Source: Perkinsus olseni (lineage: Eukaryota > Perkinsozoa > Perkinsida > Perkinsidae). Taken from it: a DNA stretch of 64,000 bases. The notes under the pieces are model-generated. The model did not search any database. It was not told the DNA's origin and saw only the letters and a program-made list of their open reading frames with translations. Position numbers and translations under genes: made by a program. Shown in pieces: positions 47,501-56,847 of this stretch (position 1 is the stretch's first letter; every line of letters begins with the position of its first letter). The stretch is taken from the NCBI GenBank assembly GCA_013115135.1, contig JABANP010000175.1:33235-97234 (forward strand). The letters are read 5' to 3'.

Positions 47501-50500
47501 GTCCCGAAGCTGCAAAAGCTGCTGCTAGACGCAGCTCGCCAGATGTGAGCCGGGATGGACCCCTGGCCAGCGGTCCGCACGGTCACTCGAGTGTTGCCAG
47601 ATATTGGCCCGAGGAAGGGTTCGATGATGAACGCTGGTTTGGAGTTCATATACGTGTAGACCGTACCTGAGACGCCCGCTCGGCCGAAGCATCGGTGGCT
47701 GCTGTCTACCCGTGCCGCTGGCAAAGTCCTGACCATTGTTGGCCACACTGACGACCACCGGTCCCACCTGGTGGGCCGGGCTCTCGCACAGGATGGCGCT
47801 CGGCGATATAAATCTCGTGGCTGTGACTACTGTCGTTCCAAATCTGCATGAGAGGTCGGAGGAGTCAACGAAGTGAGAGCCTTGCAACAGAACCGTCGTG
47901 CCGCCCTCAGAGCTGCCGAAGGACGGCGACACAGACGCCACCGTCGCTTGAATATAGTAGGTGAATAACAGGGGCACTCTCTTCTGTGTTTCCGCGTCTA
48001 TCACGGTCAACTCGGTGAGGCTTTGATTGTCCGCAGAAAGGGAGAGGGGGACCGGACCGGGGGCGCCCACAGACGGAGTAGAACAGTCGATTCGGAAGGG
48101 GGACACGCGTTGTGCTGCAACTAGCTGCCCACCGAAACCACATCGAAGGAGGCCTGTGTTAAGGAAGGGCTCGTCCGAGTACGCTGAGACCAGGGTGCCG
48201 CCAGTCCGAGCTCCGGAGAGGGGGTTGGCGTAGGTGATAGAAAAGCGAACGACCCTGTAATAGAAGAGCTGCTGATAGAGAGACATCATCGGCACGCTGG
48301 GGATGCGGAGGGTTGGGTGGGACGCGTCATAGTCGAGGGTCAAGTCAAGATTCACGTAGTGGCCTGAGATGACATGGAAGTGATCGGTAGTTCACTGACA
48401 GACTGCTGACCTGCTTTCATGCTAGATGACGTTGTCCTCGGCGGAGCGTAGCAGAAAATCTCCGACGGTGACACGTAATGTGCCGCAACCACGCTTCGAC
48501 CAAAGATACAAGATATACTCATACCCTGACCCTCAGCGGAGTCAGGACCGTACAAGTGGAAACCTGAGCTCCCGTAGTGCCTAAGAGGCAGACCCCCTCC
48601 CCACCCACCTTCACCGTACACAGCGACTCGAGTGCCTCCCTCAAAGGGGCCCTCAGCTGGGCTGATGTACTTGATACCAGGTGACTTCAAATAGGTGAAC
48701 TTAGTGACGTTGGTCCACAGCGTCTTGGAGATTTCCAAAGACACGTTCACATCTGTTGTACTCTGGCCGGGCAACACGTGCCATCGCGGAGCGACGCACG
48801 TGACCTGACCGTCAGAACGGTAAGCTGATCTAGGGCCAGCAATGACTTAGAGCCATCGCTCACTTCGCGGTCCGATATGGGTGTGGCCGGGACGTCCACC
48901 CAGGCGCCGAGCTCGAAGGGAGTGCCCTCGCTGTCCCCGGCTGGCTGGAAGCGGCAACTGGTAACCCTCCATGCAACCGATCCAGTGACCTCGAGGCGTA
49001 TGGGGTATCTGAAGAGAGGAGGGACTCCTGCCCTGATAGGCACGCGAGACCTAGACGGACCAGGTTGGCATGGGCGTTCGGCTAGTGGTAAACGAGCGCC
49101 TTTCAGTAGCATATACCAATTGATAAGTAAAAGATTACCTTAATATAGACTGATTCCGTGGTAGGCTATCAAACGGCCAGCCGTCACCAAACAATGACAT
49201 TTCATGCTGCACTATTGGAAATAGACTCCCACTGCTTGACCCCATTTTCCGTTTTTATCAGGGAAAGAGTGCAGTTATCAGTTGCCTACAATCGTCAGGA
49301 GTTCACAAACAGTTCACGTGAGCTCTCTTCTCTCAGTGTCTGCTCTATACGATCGAGCCTCAAACGAAGGGAACAGTGAAAATTATGGTATGATGTTAGC
49401 AAATTTCTATCGAGAAATTCACAATCCGAAGGTATGGCCTACCCGCCAGCATCCGGTCCTCGAGAGGGCATAACGCCGACGATCTGTGGCGCTAAGAAGA
49501 CAGAGTAGAAGAGGCCCCACGCCTTGCCAGCGTCAAAGGTAGTGGCCGCAGCATAGTCCACACCATTCAACGCCACGGATATGCTCATAGACAGTGAAGA
49601 GAGGGCGATGAGGTACCTGGGACACCATCGATCGGACAACATCGCCGATGACCGTACCTGGGCTCGGAGGAGAGGGCAGCGGCCAACAGGTCGCCGCCAC
49701 AAGAAGCTATCGTCCGGTCGATAAAGTCGACGCCAAACTCAGGGCCACACATTAGACGATTCCAGTCTATCACTCTGGCAGGCACTTCGATATCGCAAGC
49801 TCTTTGGGACAGGAACGCCTACCACACCATCACGAACTCGGGAAGGGCCGTCATCCGCAACCTCACATTGAGGGCACGCATGGACGTGTCACCGTAGCGT
49901 GGCACCCCAGCCGAGGCATTGGAAGTGTTACTAACCGAGCCGCCCAGGGCCCCAGCGTCAACCATCATCGATAAGGACAAGCGGCATCTGGAGGCGTTAT
50001 AATCGCTATCGACCGTGGAAGGTCTCCTCACAGTGCGGCATCATGCATGTAGAAGTTGCTGCCACTGATGAGCAGGGCTGCAGGGTCTCGGAGGTCTTGG
50101 AAGACCCCTTGGGCGGGTTCGACCCCGTCCACCCTCCACATGGCGACGTAAGTGAAGTTGCCCTCGCCCATGAAGCAGCGACCATCGTCTTGCATCGCGG
50201 ATACCCCAACCGTCCAAACTTCGATATTATTAGTGCCTAAGGAGACCGCCACCGAGGCCCTTCTCGAAAGCTGATGACCCGTACCATTTCGCTGCAGTGG
50301 CAATACTATGCCTTCGTACTTCGTGATGCCGATCCCACCATCGGAGGCCTTGCTGGTCACCGGTACGACTTGGTCGCCAATGCACAGGTTCCGGACGGAA
50401 TACTTCCTGGTGGCAACGGACACAGTGAGCCTCGTCCCTCCAGTGACCGGTCCGAATGTCGGCGACACCGAGATTATCGAGCTGCGGGGAGCGTAGGTGA

Positions 50501-53500
50501 AGTTGACTGAACTGGAGAACGAGGAATTTCGAAGACGATCTTCGGGCGCGGTAACCCACCTGTAGCTCCAGTCTCGACCACCATTGAAGCTCACAGTCAC
50601 CGGAACCCCAATTCCCTCGCTGATGTCATCAGCGGTGAGGCATCCGACGGTCACGTTGGTGGTGTTGCACGTAAACGCAACGGCTGGGGCCTCGCACAGC
50701 ACCGAGGAGTTGTCAAGGCGCGTTCCCTCGAAGGTGTGAATATCAAATTTGCACAGGACTGGAGGGAGGTGAGGGAAGGTAGCGTTAGAAGGGAAGTTCT
50801 TGCCGGACACGACAACGGCTGCTCCGCCCTCGAACAGACCGACTGAAGGCGCCACGCTGTCCACTCTAGGCACCTGCAAGGGATGTCTAAGATGCTGCAT
50901 CAGCTACCGTGGTCATCACCTGCCGATAGTAGTTGTAGCTCAGCCTGTGCAAGTCAGCGGTGTTGTTGCACGGTTGCGTTGGGTTCATGATGTACTTCGT
51001 TCCACGCGGTACCAGCTGGACACAGACGTCCCGTCTAGGGCCGGCCATCGGGGCAGCGCATGAGACCTCATAGCTCCTATTCATAGCAAGCTGAGGCAGT
51101 CCAGGCTGGTCGACGGACTGGAATCTCGCAGGAGTCCTCGTCGACCCCACCGCACAGTCAAAATCAAGGCCAAGGTCCCGCTCCAAGCCCGACGAGAAGT
51201 TAGCGTAGAACATGACCCTCATTGTGAGGTTAGTCAACCCGCCAGGCGGACCCGCGCGCGGAGACAAACTCCCAAGTGCGAGGTTCGGCAGAAAACTGAA
51301 CAGCAGGCCGGGACCGTCGGCCGTCAAGTTCACATGCGTGTTGTTGAACGGGCTCTGGAAGATAACAGTGACGCTAAGTTGCACAGTCTTGAAGAAGTCG
51401 TCCGGCATAGCAGGGACTGTGCAATTGATGGCTGACTCGTTCACGACGGTCGCCGCTACCCGAGGGCCGCCACGACCGAAATTCACCAGCAATCCCGAGA
51501 AGTTGAAGAGGGTTGGAGCAACGAATCTTCCGGTCAGGACGATCGTCTCCCCGCCGGCGTTGAGGCTCCAATCGGGTATGACCCCTTCTATTGATACGTT
51601 GTGCTTCAGCCAGCCCTTAGAAGGGTCCCCCGGCTGCGAGGTGGCGTCTGAATGCAGCAGTCGTCGTCGACCACCAGAGGGATACTCGAAGTGTCCAGGC
51701 TCTTGACGCGGCTTTAAGCGTTTCCTAGGGGCCAGTCGTCTCGATGCCCGCCGCCAGACATCCCAGGAGCCATCAGCGCACTTTTCATGCAGTAGGCGAG
51801 CCGCGTGTTCGGTGAGGGCCAAAGGCGAGGCAGGGGCAGTCTGGTTACTGACACCTCTAGCTATGCTAACAGGAACCTCTGCTATACCCTCCAGTAGAAG
51901 GCTCCTTACCTCAGTCATCTGTAGGTCAACGGCAGCCAACTTGCCTATAACAAGGTGAGCGGATATGTTGCTCGAATTGGAATGGAAAGATTCCAATTGC
52001 TGTTGCAGTGCCAAGGCCAACACCATGGGCGCGTTGCACTGGTACGTACCACTCGGTAGGGCCGTGAGCCGACCGGGGAGCAGCTCATCGAACGGACTCA
52101 GCACGACCGAGCAAGAGTCCTCCCCGAAGGCCACATTAACTGCTTCAGCCTCGGCAACGAACCTCCCAGGCGGCCCACAAGCAGGAGTCAGCTGGAGCGC
52201 AACGGAGCTGTTCTTGAGGAGCCTTGTTATGCGAGCCCGCGGGACGATATCGAATGACACGACATCTCCCGAGGTGAAGCGAGGTTGGTAGACATGGGTT
52301 CCGTTGATGCGATAAAGCACACTGATTGCCGTGATACTAGACAAGGCTGGGACGACAGGCACCGGACAGTATACTGTTTGGTCGTCCTCTACTCGGACAG
52401 GCGACGGGCTCCCCAGACTTGGAGAAAACTCGCACCACAGAGGATTGGACAACAGCATGATCGGTGGCAAGCGGGACGAGTGAATCAGGCGTAGTTCCCT
52501 GGTGCTGTTATGGGAGACCGGGTAGAGGAATTTGAGGGAGGGGGCGAAGGAACGGACTGAGGGGACTTCGAATTGGTCGTAGCTCGCTGTCGGGTACAGC
52601 GCTAAGGAAGTTGCAATAGAGGAGGGTCGCCAGTTGGTCGGCTGAGGTACCAGAACGTCGTACAGGATCGTAAGCCTGCTGTCAACTCCCGGGGACTGAC
52701 CCTTCTCTGGAGTTGGACAGGACACTGCGGTATCGTTGATCCGGACAGCTCGGGTGTAACCAAGACCCTCGAAGTGGCACAGCAGCCCGACGTACCCTTC
52801 CGGAGGGAAGCCGCGACCCGAAACGGTGACCTCGCGGTTGAGCCCAACCAGACCCCATCTTGGGGCGGCACCCAGCACTGTGAAGACCTCCTCAGTTGAC
52901 AGGGGCAAAGGGCTTGCACCCGAGAGCCGGGCCAGCTCCTCCCCACTGCGCATAGCGATGACGTGCAAGTGGGAAGCGTACTGATGGCGACTGTAGTTGT
53001 AAGGCAACAGGCACTCGAGCTCAGTGAAGTTGCTGTTCGGGCGCCCCTCGACCAGGACCTCACGCTGCGGGTCAGAAATACGGTCGAAGCCGCAGCCGAG
53101 GGACCAAGCCCCTACGAAGGGGGAGAAGGGCCCGGATATGACGAGAACTGTCTGAAGACCATAACCACTGTCCACTATTGGCAGAGACCGATCAGGCATG
53201 GTTACAGGGTAGCTGGTCAGGTTACTCGCCGTAGTGTTCACGTCGAAGACTCGTACTGTCTTGTGGTCGCTCGGTTGCCCATCCTCATGGCGTACGCTCC
53301 AGGAGCCATTGAGGGCAAGCTCAGTCAGTAGGAAATCTCTCACCGTACCATTGACGAAGGGCAGAGGGCAGGCCGCCCGAGACAGGCCCGACCGAGTCCC
53401 GTTGACCTCGATGATGCTACCAACACTGAGGTCCCTCCACTTGCACAGGATATCAGGACCAGTGATAGAAGGAGGGTCTGCGGACCAGAGAATCTCCACC

Positions 53501-53625
53501 AAGGAAAGACCGTCACTCGGTTGTATCGGGGAGCTCAGCGTGTAAGTGGCATTCAGAACGACTGGGGCTGCAGCACTTTGTGTGAGGAGGAGTAGTCCAG
53601 ACCACAAAGAAGGCACATCGAACAT
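36474..53625 (-). CDS. giant IPT/TIG - GCC2/GCC3 multi-pass membrane protein (apparent single gene)
   Basis: Starts at ATG 53623-53625 with a signal peptide (MFDVPSLWSGLLLLTQSAAA). Exon 1 alone encodes about 900 residues. Order: many IPT/TIG immunoglobulin-like repeats; a Cys-rich GCC2/GCC3 block; an unknown extracellular region; about ten or more membrane spans; a charged and Pro-rich tail ending near VEIADVSSHDQ at 36474. Checked joins are in phase, for example YYRQ to VPRVDSVAP (intron 50874-50919, 46 nt), HDAAL to CRLSLSMM (intron 49988-50031, 44 nt), and EKDT to VAIDRLSFG near 42290. Rough total is 5,000 residues. Such proteins are known in alveolates, with unknown function; a surface adhesion or sensing role is inferred. 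Weak points: a gap of about 330 bp at 49113-49440 could be a long intron or a gene boundary, and the tail below 38.5 kb might be a separate gene. Confidence 0.68.
38544..41600 (-). other. multi-pass membrane region of the giant gene
   Basis: Consecutive exons encode hydrophobic spans such as FYLIVFAATSFLLLAVMALF, ALLAVLPCLPTLMLLIMFV, CLAVMLFGMAVVAVILLQF, NLWLMLLGLYIFGGPLWF, YVLVVSTIGAVRWLL, YLTPVFIFLCYSLY, YYLAFTTLLAVTRFL and MVFVLSIAVCRLG. They are separated by acidic loops (about 40620-40708 encodes ESDDDEGEGGKEE). I do not recognise a channel or transporter signature. Confidence 0.6.
44255..46600 (-). other. GCC2/GCC3 cysteine-rich repeat block of the giant gene
   Basis: Repeated C-P-x-G-x-x-C units such as CPPGYMCEEGG, CIDCPKGYYCP, CPAGWVCDEEG, CPAGFICLEG, CPEGNICGEG and CPTGFYCPPGTGW. 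This is the ephrin-receptor-like GCC2/GCC3 pattern common in surface proteins of ciliates, apicomplexans and relatives. It is split by an unrelated helical insert at about 45060-45760. Confidence 0.82.
46660..53560 (-). other. IPT/TIG domain array of the giant gene
   Basis: Multiple copies of the IPT/TIG pattern (P-x-x-G-P-x-x-G-G-T-x-V-x-V-x-G-x-x-F ... C-x-F ... C-x-x-P ... V-x-V-S-x-N). Examples: SPSFGSSEGGTTVLLQGSHF, SPTFGPVTGGTRLTVSV, SPREGNMHGGGLVSVHGGPF and VRVPLYVSNNGQNF-like ends. I can distinguish roughly ten units, several degenerate. Confidence 0.8.
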
Positions 53626-55117
53626 TGATTGCTAACTGAGTGGGAATCATGAGTATCCAAGGCTCCTGTCCGGATACTGGCGCGCTACATTCTACTACCA
53701 ACAATCTCACGAGCTGAGGAAAAGGAGGACACCACCACATCAGTAGGCTGCGCAATTGACAGGGCACAATCAAACTGTGTGCTGACAAGCGCCATCATAC
53801 TGGCGTCCCGTCATCAACTTCAGCCTTCTATCAACTACTCCTCATTGAGGTCTCGTTCAGTATGAGAATAACATAGACACGTTGCGTTCTACTAATACAC
53901 TGTCCACAACAAGAAAATGCAGTAGTGCTTGATTGAGGTTCGTAGAGGACTTCCTGGATTGCTCCCAAAGACATCAATTCGATTTGTCTCAACTACCGGG
54001 TGGCGGCACACTCTGGGTGACACCTGGTTCAATCAGGGTGGTTTTACTCAGAGGGATTGGTAAGGCCCGTTGGGATGTCGCTAGAACTGAGCGGTCAAAA
54101 ACGATGACCAGTGACTAGCTTTACTTAACACGAGCCTCGATCGACGATGATAATGATCGTCACAATAACACTCACAGCAGCGTGGACATGACAGGAAAGA
54201 ACATGGAGGCAAAAGCCCTTCATACTCGCGTGAACCCTCCGTCCTTGATGCCAGCTGATGCCGACCTCACCTGAATCGCGCATGGATAACCACGAGGGAA
54301 TCTTTGCGCTGCAATAGACTCACCCTTCGGATCAGCACAATGATAGCTAGTATCTGATCAACGAAAGTAGCACGACCGTCAGCGCGGGCTGCAGTCTTAC
54401 GATTCCTATGAAAACGACCATCGTAGACTGCTTGATGTTGGTCCCGACTGCCCGGCCGCTAGCGTCGTTCGAGTAAGTGATACTCTGGGCCAATCGCTTC
54501 GGATTGACAGCGGTTGGAGGGCTGCGTGGCAGGCCAGCGTTCTGAGAAGGGCGTGGGCCTATCGTCAGCTCATCCTTGCTGCATCGGTACCCATCTTGGG
54601 TTGTTCCTGTCGTTGTTGGGCGTACGAGCGGGCATGGCAGAGGTGCCGTGACCCTTCCCGTCCTCATCATCGACCACCCCTACAGCACGGGAGGGGGCTG
54701 GATACTGAGCGTGGGCGTCTTCCCTTGAGTGTGAATCTGAGCCAGACGAAGCTAGACACTTCCACTACGCTCGCCCAGTGATTAATAAGTCCTTCTGTGG
54801 TGGCTATCATTCGCTCAGATTCTCCCACAAACCACTAGAATGACGCTACCACGCCAAGCGCTCCTCGAGACCCGGAGGGGCCGCCCTATCCTGTACTTTT
54901 TTGGCTATCTATCCAATGGTCAATCAGAACTGCCAAACCGATTGATTGACTAAGTTCATGGCCATTCATTGGTACGCCATTTTCGCCAATAGAAACTGCC
55001 ATTGGCGGCGAAGACAATCCTCCGCCTTCCGGGCCCACTTTAACAATGAGTCTTTTGGTAGCGAGCTCGGGCACACTCTTAAGGATGCTCTACTACCCAG
55101 GTAAGAAGTCAAGCATT
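53626..55117. other. interval upstream of the giant gene
   Basis: It should hold the giant gene's promoter. A minus-strand frame at 54347-54670 (ATG at 54668-54670 region) ends in a hydrophobic segment (MVVFIGIVRLQPALTVVLL) close to its stop and could be the last exon of a tail-anchored protein. I could not support it further. Confidence 0.4.
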
Positions 55118-56449
55118 TTAATTCATGATTTTTCGGAGGACCGTGTGAAGATGCTGTCGAGTTAGCAAACTGAGGTGCTTACCACCATGATCCTTCTGAT
55201 GCTCCTCATGCGCCCAATGGTAGTCATCTTTCCTTGGCTCCCAGCGATGGTCCTCCATACCGTGGTCCCAGCGATGGTCCTCCATACCGTGGTCCCAGCG
55301 GTGGTCCTCCTTGCCATGGTCCGAGTAGTGATCGTCTCTTATACCGTGGTCCCAGTGGCGGTCCTCCTGGCCATGGTCCCAGCGGTGATCATCCCAGCGG
55401 TGGTCGTCCATACCGTGGTCAGAATGATGGTCCTCCTTGCCATGGTCCGAGTGGTGATCATCTTGAACGCCGTGGTCCCAGCGGTGGTCCTCCTTGCCAT
55501 GGTCCGGGTAGTGGTCGTCTCTTATACCGTGGTCCCAGCGGTGGTCATACTCCCTATACTCCCAGGGATGGTCCCAGTGGTAGTCGTCCCAGCGGTGGTC
55601 ATCCCAGGAATGGTCTCCCGTTCTGTGGTCCCAAGGATGGTCCTCCATTCTACGGTCCCAGTGGCGGTCCTCCATCTCATGTCCCCAAGGGCGGCCTTCT
55701 ACTTCTGGCCACCAATGATGGTCTGCCCAGGGATGGCCCTCCATCTCATGTCCCCAGGGATGCTCTTCCATTCTATGCGCCCAAAATTTGTCGTCCATTC
55801 CGTGGTCCCAAGGATGGTCCTCCGTCCAATGCGACCAATGCTGGTCCTCGTGATGGTCCCCTTTTTCCTTCTCCGGTCCCCTGTCCTTTTCCTTCTGACC
55901 GGCTTTATCAGCTCCAGAGGATTCTTTCTCAACTTTGCCTCGCTTGTCCTCATCGTGGTCGTTACCTCGATCAGAATGCTCGTGACCATGACCATGGTCG
56001 AACTCCCAGTCGCCAGGATTGAACGACTCTTCCGTGTGTCGTCTATAAAGCCCATCAACATAATCGTGAGCGCCCTCATGTCTCAACTTCTCCAGGAATC
56101 CGGGATGGTAAAATTCAACTTCCTTCAAGACATCGTTAAAATCCCCAGAGTGACCAAGATGGTCCAATAGCCTCATGACTTCGGCAAGATGCTCTGTTCT
56201 GTGCTCGCCAGGATGATCCTCGTGTGATTCGGGAAAAAGGATACGCCGGAAAAGGTCGAAAGCGGCTTCTTCCAGCTCGTGGTGACCAGGGTCGTGGTGA
56301 CCTGGGTCGTGGTGACCTGGGTCGTGGTGATCAGTATCGTGGTGACCTGGGTCGTGGTGACCAGGGTCGTAGTGGTCCCTTTCCACGCGTTCGGGTGGGC
56401 GATCGAAGAAGTCTTCTTCACGATACGGTCGGCCTGTTTCGCGAGGCAT
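55118..56449 (-). CDS. His/Asp/Trp-rich tandem-repeat protein
   Basis: A 443-residue frame from ATG 56447-56449 (MPRETGRPYREEDFF). The frame extends upstream without an ATG, so a further exon is possible. The amino part has seven tandem HHDPG pentads. A middle region (AFDLFRRILFPESHEDH to about residue 200) looks helical and globular. The carboxyl half is a long array of D/E-H-x-W-D-H-G-M-x-D units, extraordinarily rich in His, Asp and Trp. No signal peptide was found. Dense His/Asp arrays can bind Zn, Ni or Cu, so metal buffering is a reasonable but untested idea. A GTAAGC donor within the codons for GGK near the end may start an intron, so the carboxyl terminus given (IMN) is provisional. 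Confidence 0.6.
   Translation of the reverse strand: MPRETGRPYREEDFFDRPPERVERDHYDPGHHDPGHHDTDHHDPGHHDPGHHDPGHHELEEAAFDLFRRILFPESHEDHPGEHRTEHLAEVMRLLDHLGHSGDFNDVLKEVEFYHPGFLEKLRHEGAHDYVDGLYRRHTEESFNPGDWEFDHGHGHEHSDRGNDHDEDKRGKVEKESSGADKAGQKEKDRGPEKEKGDHHEDQHWSHWTEDHPWDHGMDDKFWAHRMEEHPWGHEMEGHPWADHHWWPEVEGRPWGHEMEDRHWDRRMEDHPWDHRTGDHSWDDHRWDDYHWDHPWEYREYDHRWDHGIRDDHYPDHGKEDHRWDHGVQDDHHSDHGKEDHHSDHGMDDHRWDDHRWDHGQEDRHWDHGIRDDHYSDHGKEDHRWDHGMEDHRWDHGMEDHRWEPRKDDYHWAHEEHQKDHGGKHLSLLTRQHLHTVLRKIMN
55215..55860 (-). repeat. coding tandem repeat: D/E-H-x-W-D-H-G array
   Basis: Imperfect in-frame repeats of about 24-36 bases. On the plus strand they show as recurring CATGGTCC(G/C)A and GGTGGTCCTCC words. 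They encode about two dozen units such as EDHRWDHGM and DDHYSDHGK. Two longer, nearly identical higher-order units (around IRDDHYPDHGKEDHRWDHG and IRDDHYSDHGKEDHRWDHG) indicate recent unequal exchange. Confidence 0.75.
56278..56385 (-). repeat. coding 15-bp tandem repeat: HHDPG pentads
   Basis: Seven copies of a 15-bp unit (plus strand GTGGTGACCTGGGTC and variants) encode HYDPG, HHDPG, HHDTD and so on. Copies differ by only one or two bases. Confidence 0.85.
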
Positions 56450-56847
56450 GGATGCTGAGGATTCTGATAAAGAAGATGTATAAGGCCTGAGCGGGAAAAA
56501 GGTATTCGAAGATTCATTCGACCCTACTTCGACCTTGCGTCGAAAGGTAATCGATTGACATGGCGAGCGCGAATAGCTTCGCAATTTCTCCGAATTTGCA
56601 AGATTATGGTGGCTTCTTCCTGTGGGCGAGCTTTAGGTTTGGCAGTTGACTAGTGGCTTAGAACGCGTTCTCTAAGAAAGTCGGCCATCGGCTGAGCATC
56701 TCAGCTCGCACTGTGATGAGAATCTTTTGGGTATCTTTGTCGACCTTGGAAGATACAGAAGGGGTTGATTTAAGTCTTCCCACCAGGAGTGTTGATAATC
56801 TGTTGTTCCCTCGACCGGAGTGAGCACCTCTCGGATACCCCTACATC

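Noticed and set aside
49999..50031. A 26-nt intron (GTGAGG...CGATAG) in the giant gene
   Set aside because: Using the next downstream AG gives a 44-nt intron, the same frame, and a better TIG match (ALCRLS), so the ultra-short intron is not needed.
55175..56170. 331-codon plus-strand frame rich in Val/Met/Leu over the His/Asp repeat
   Set aside because: Explained by the periodic codons of the minus-strand repeat; the sense frame has the amino-terminal globular part and a plausible start, while this one is repeat-derived throughout.
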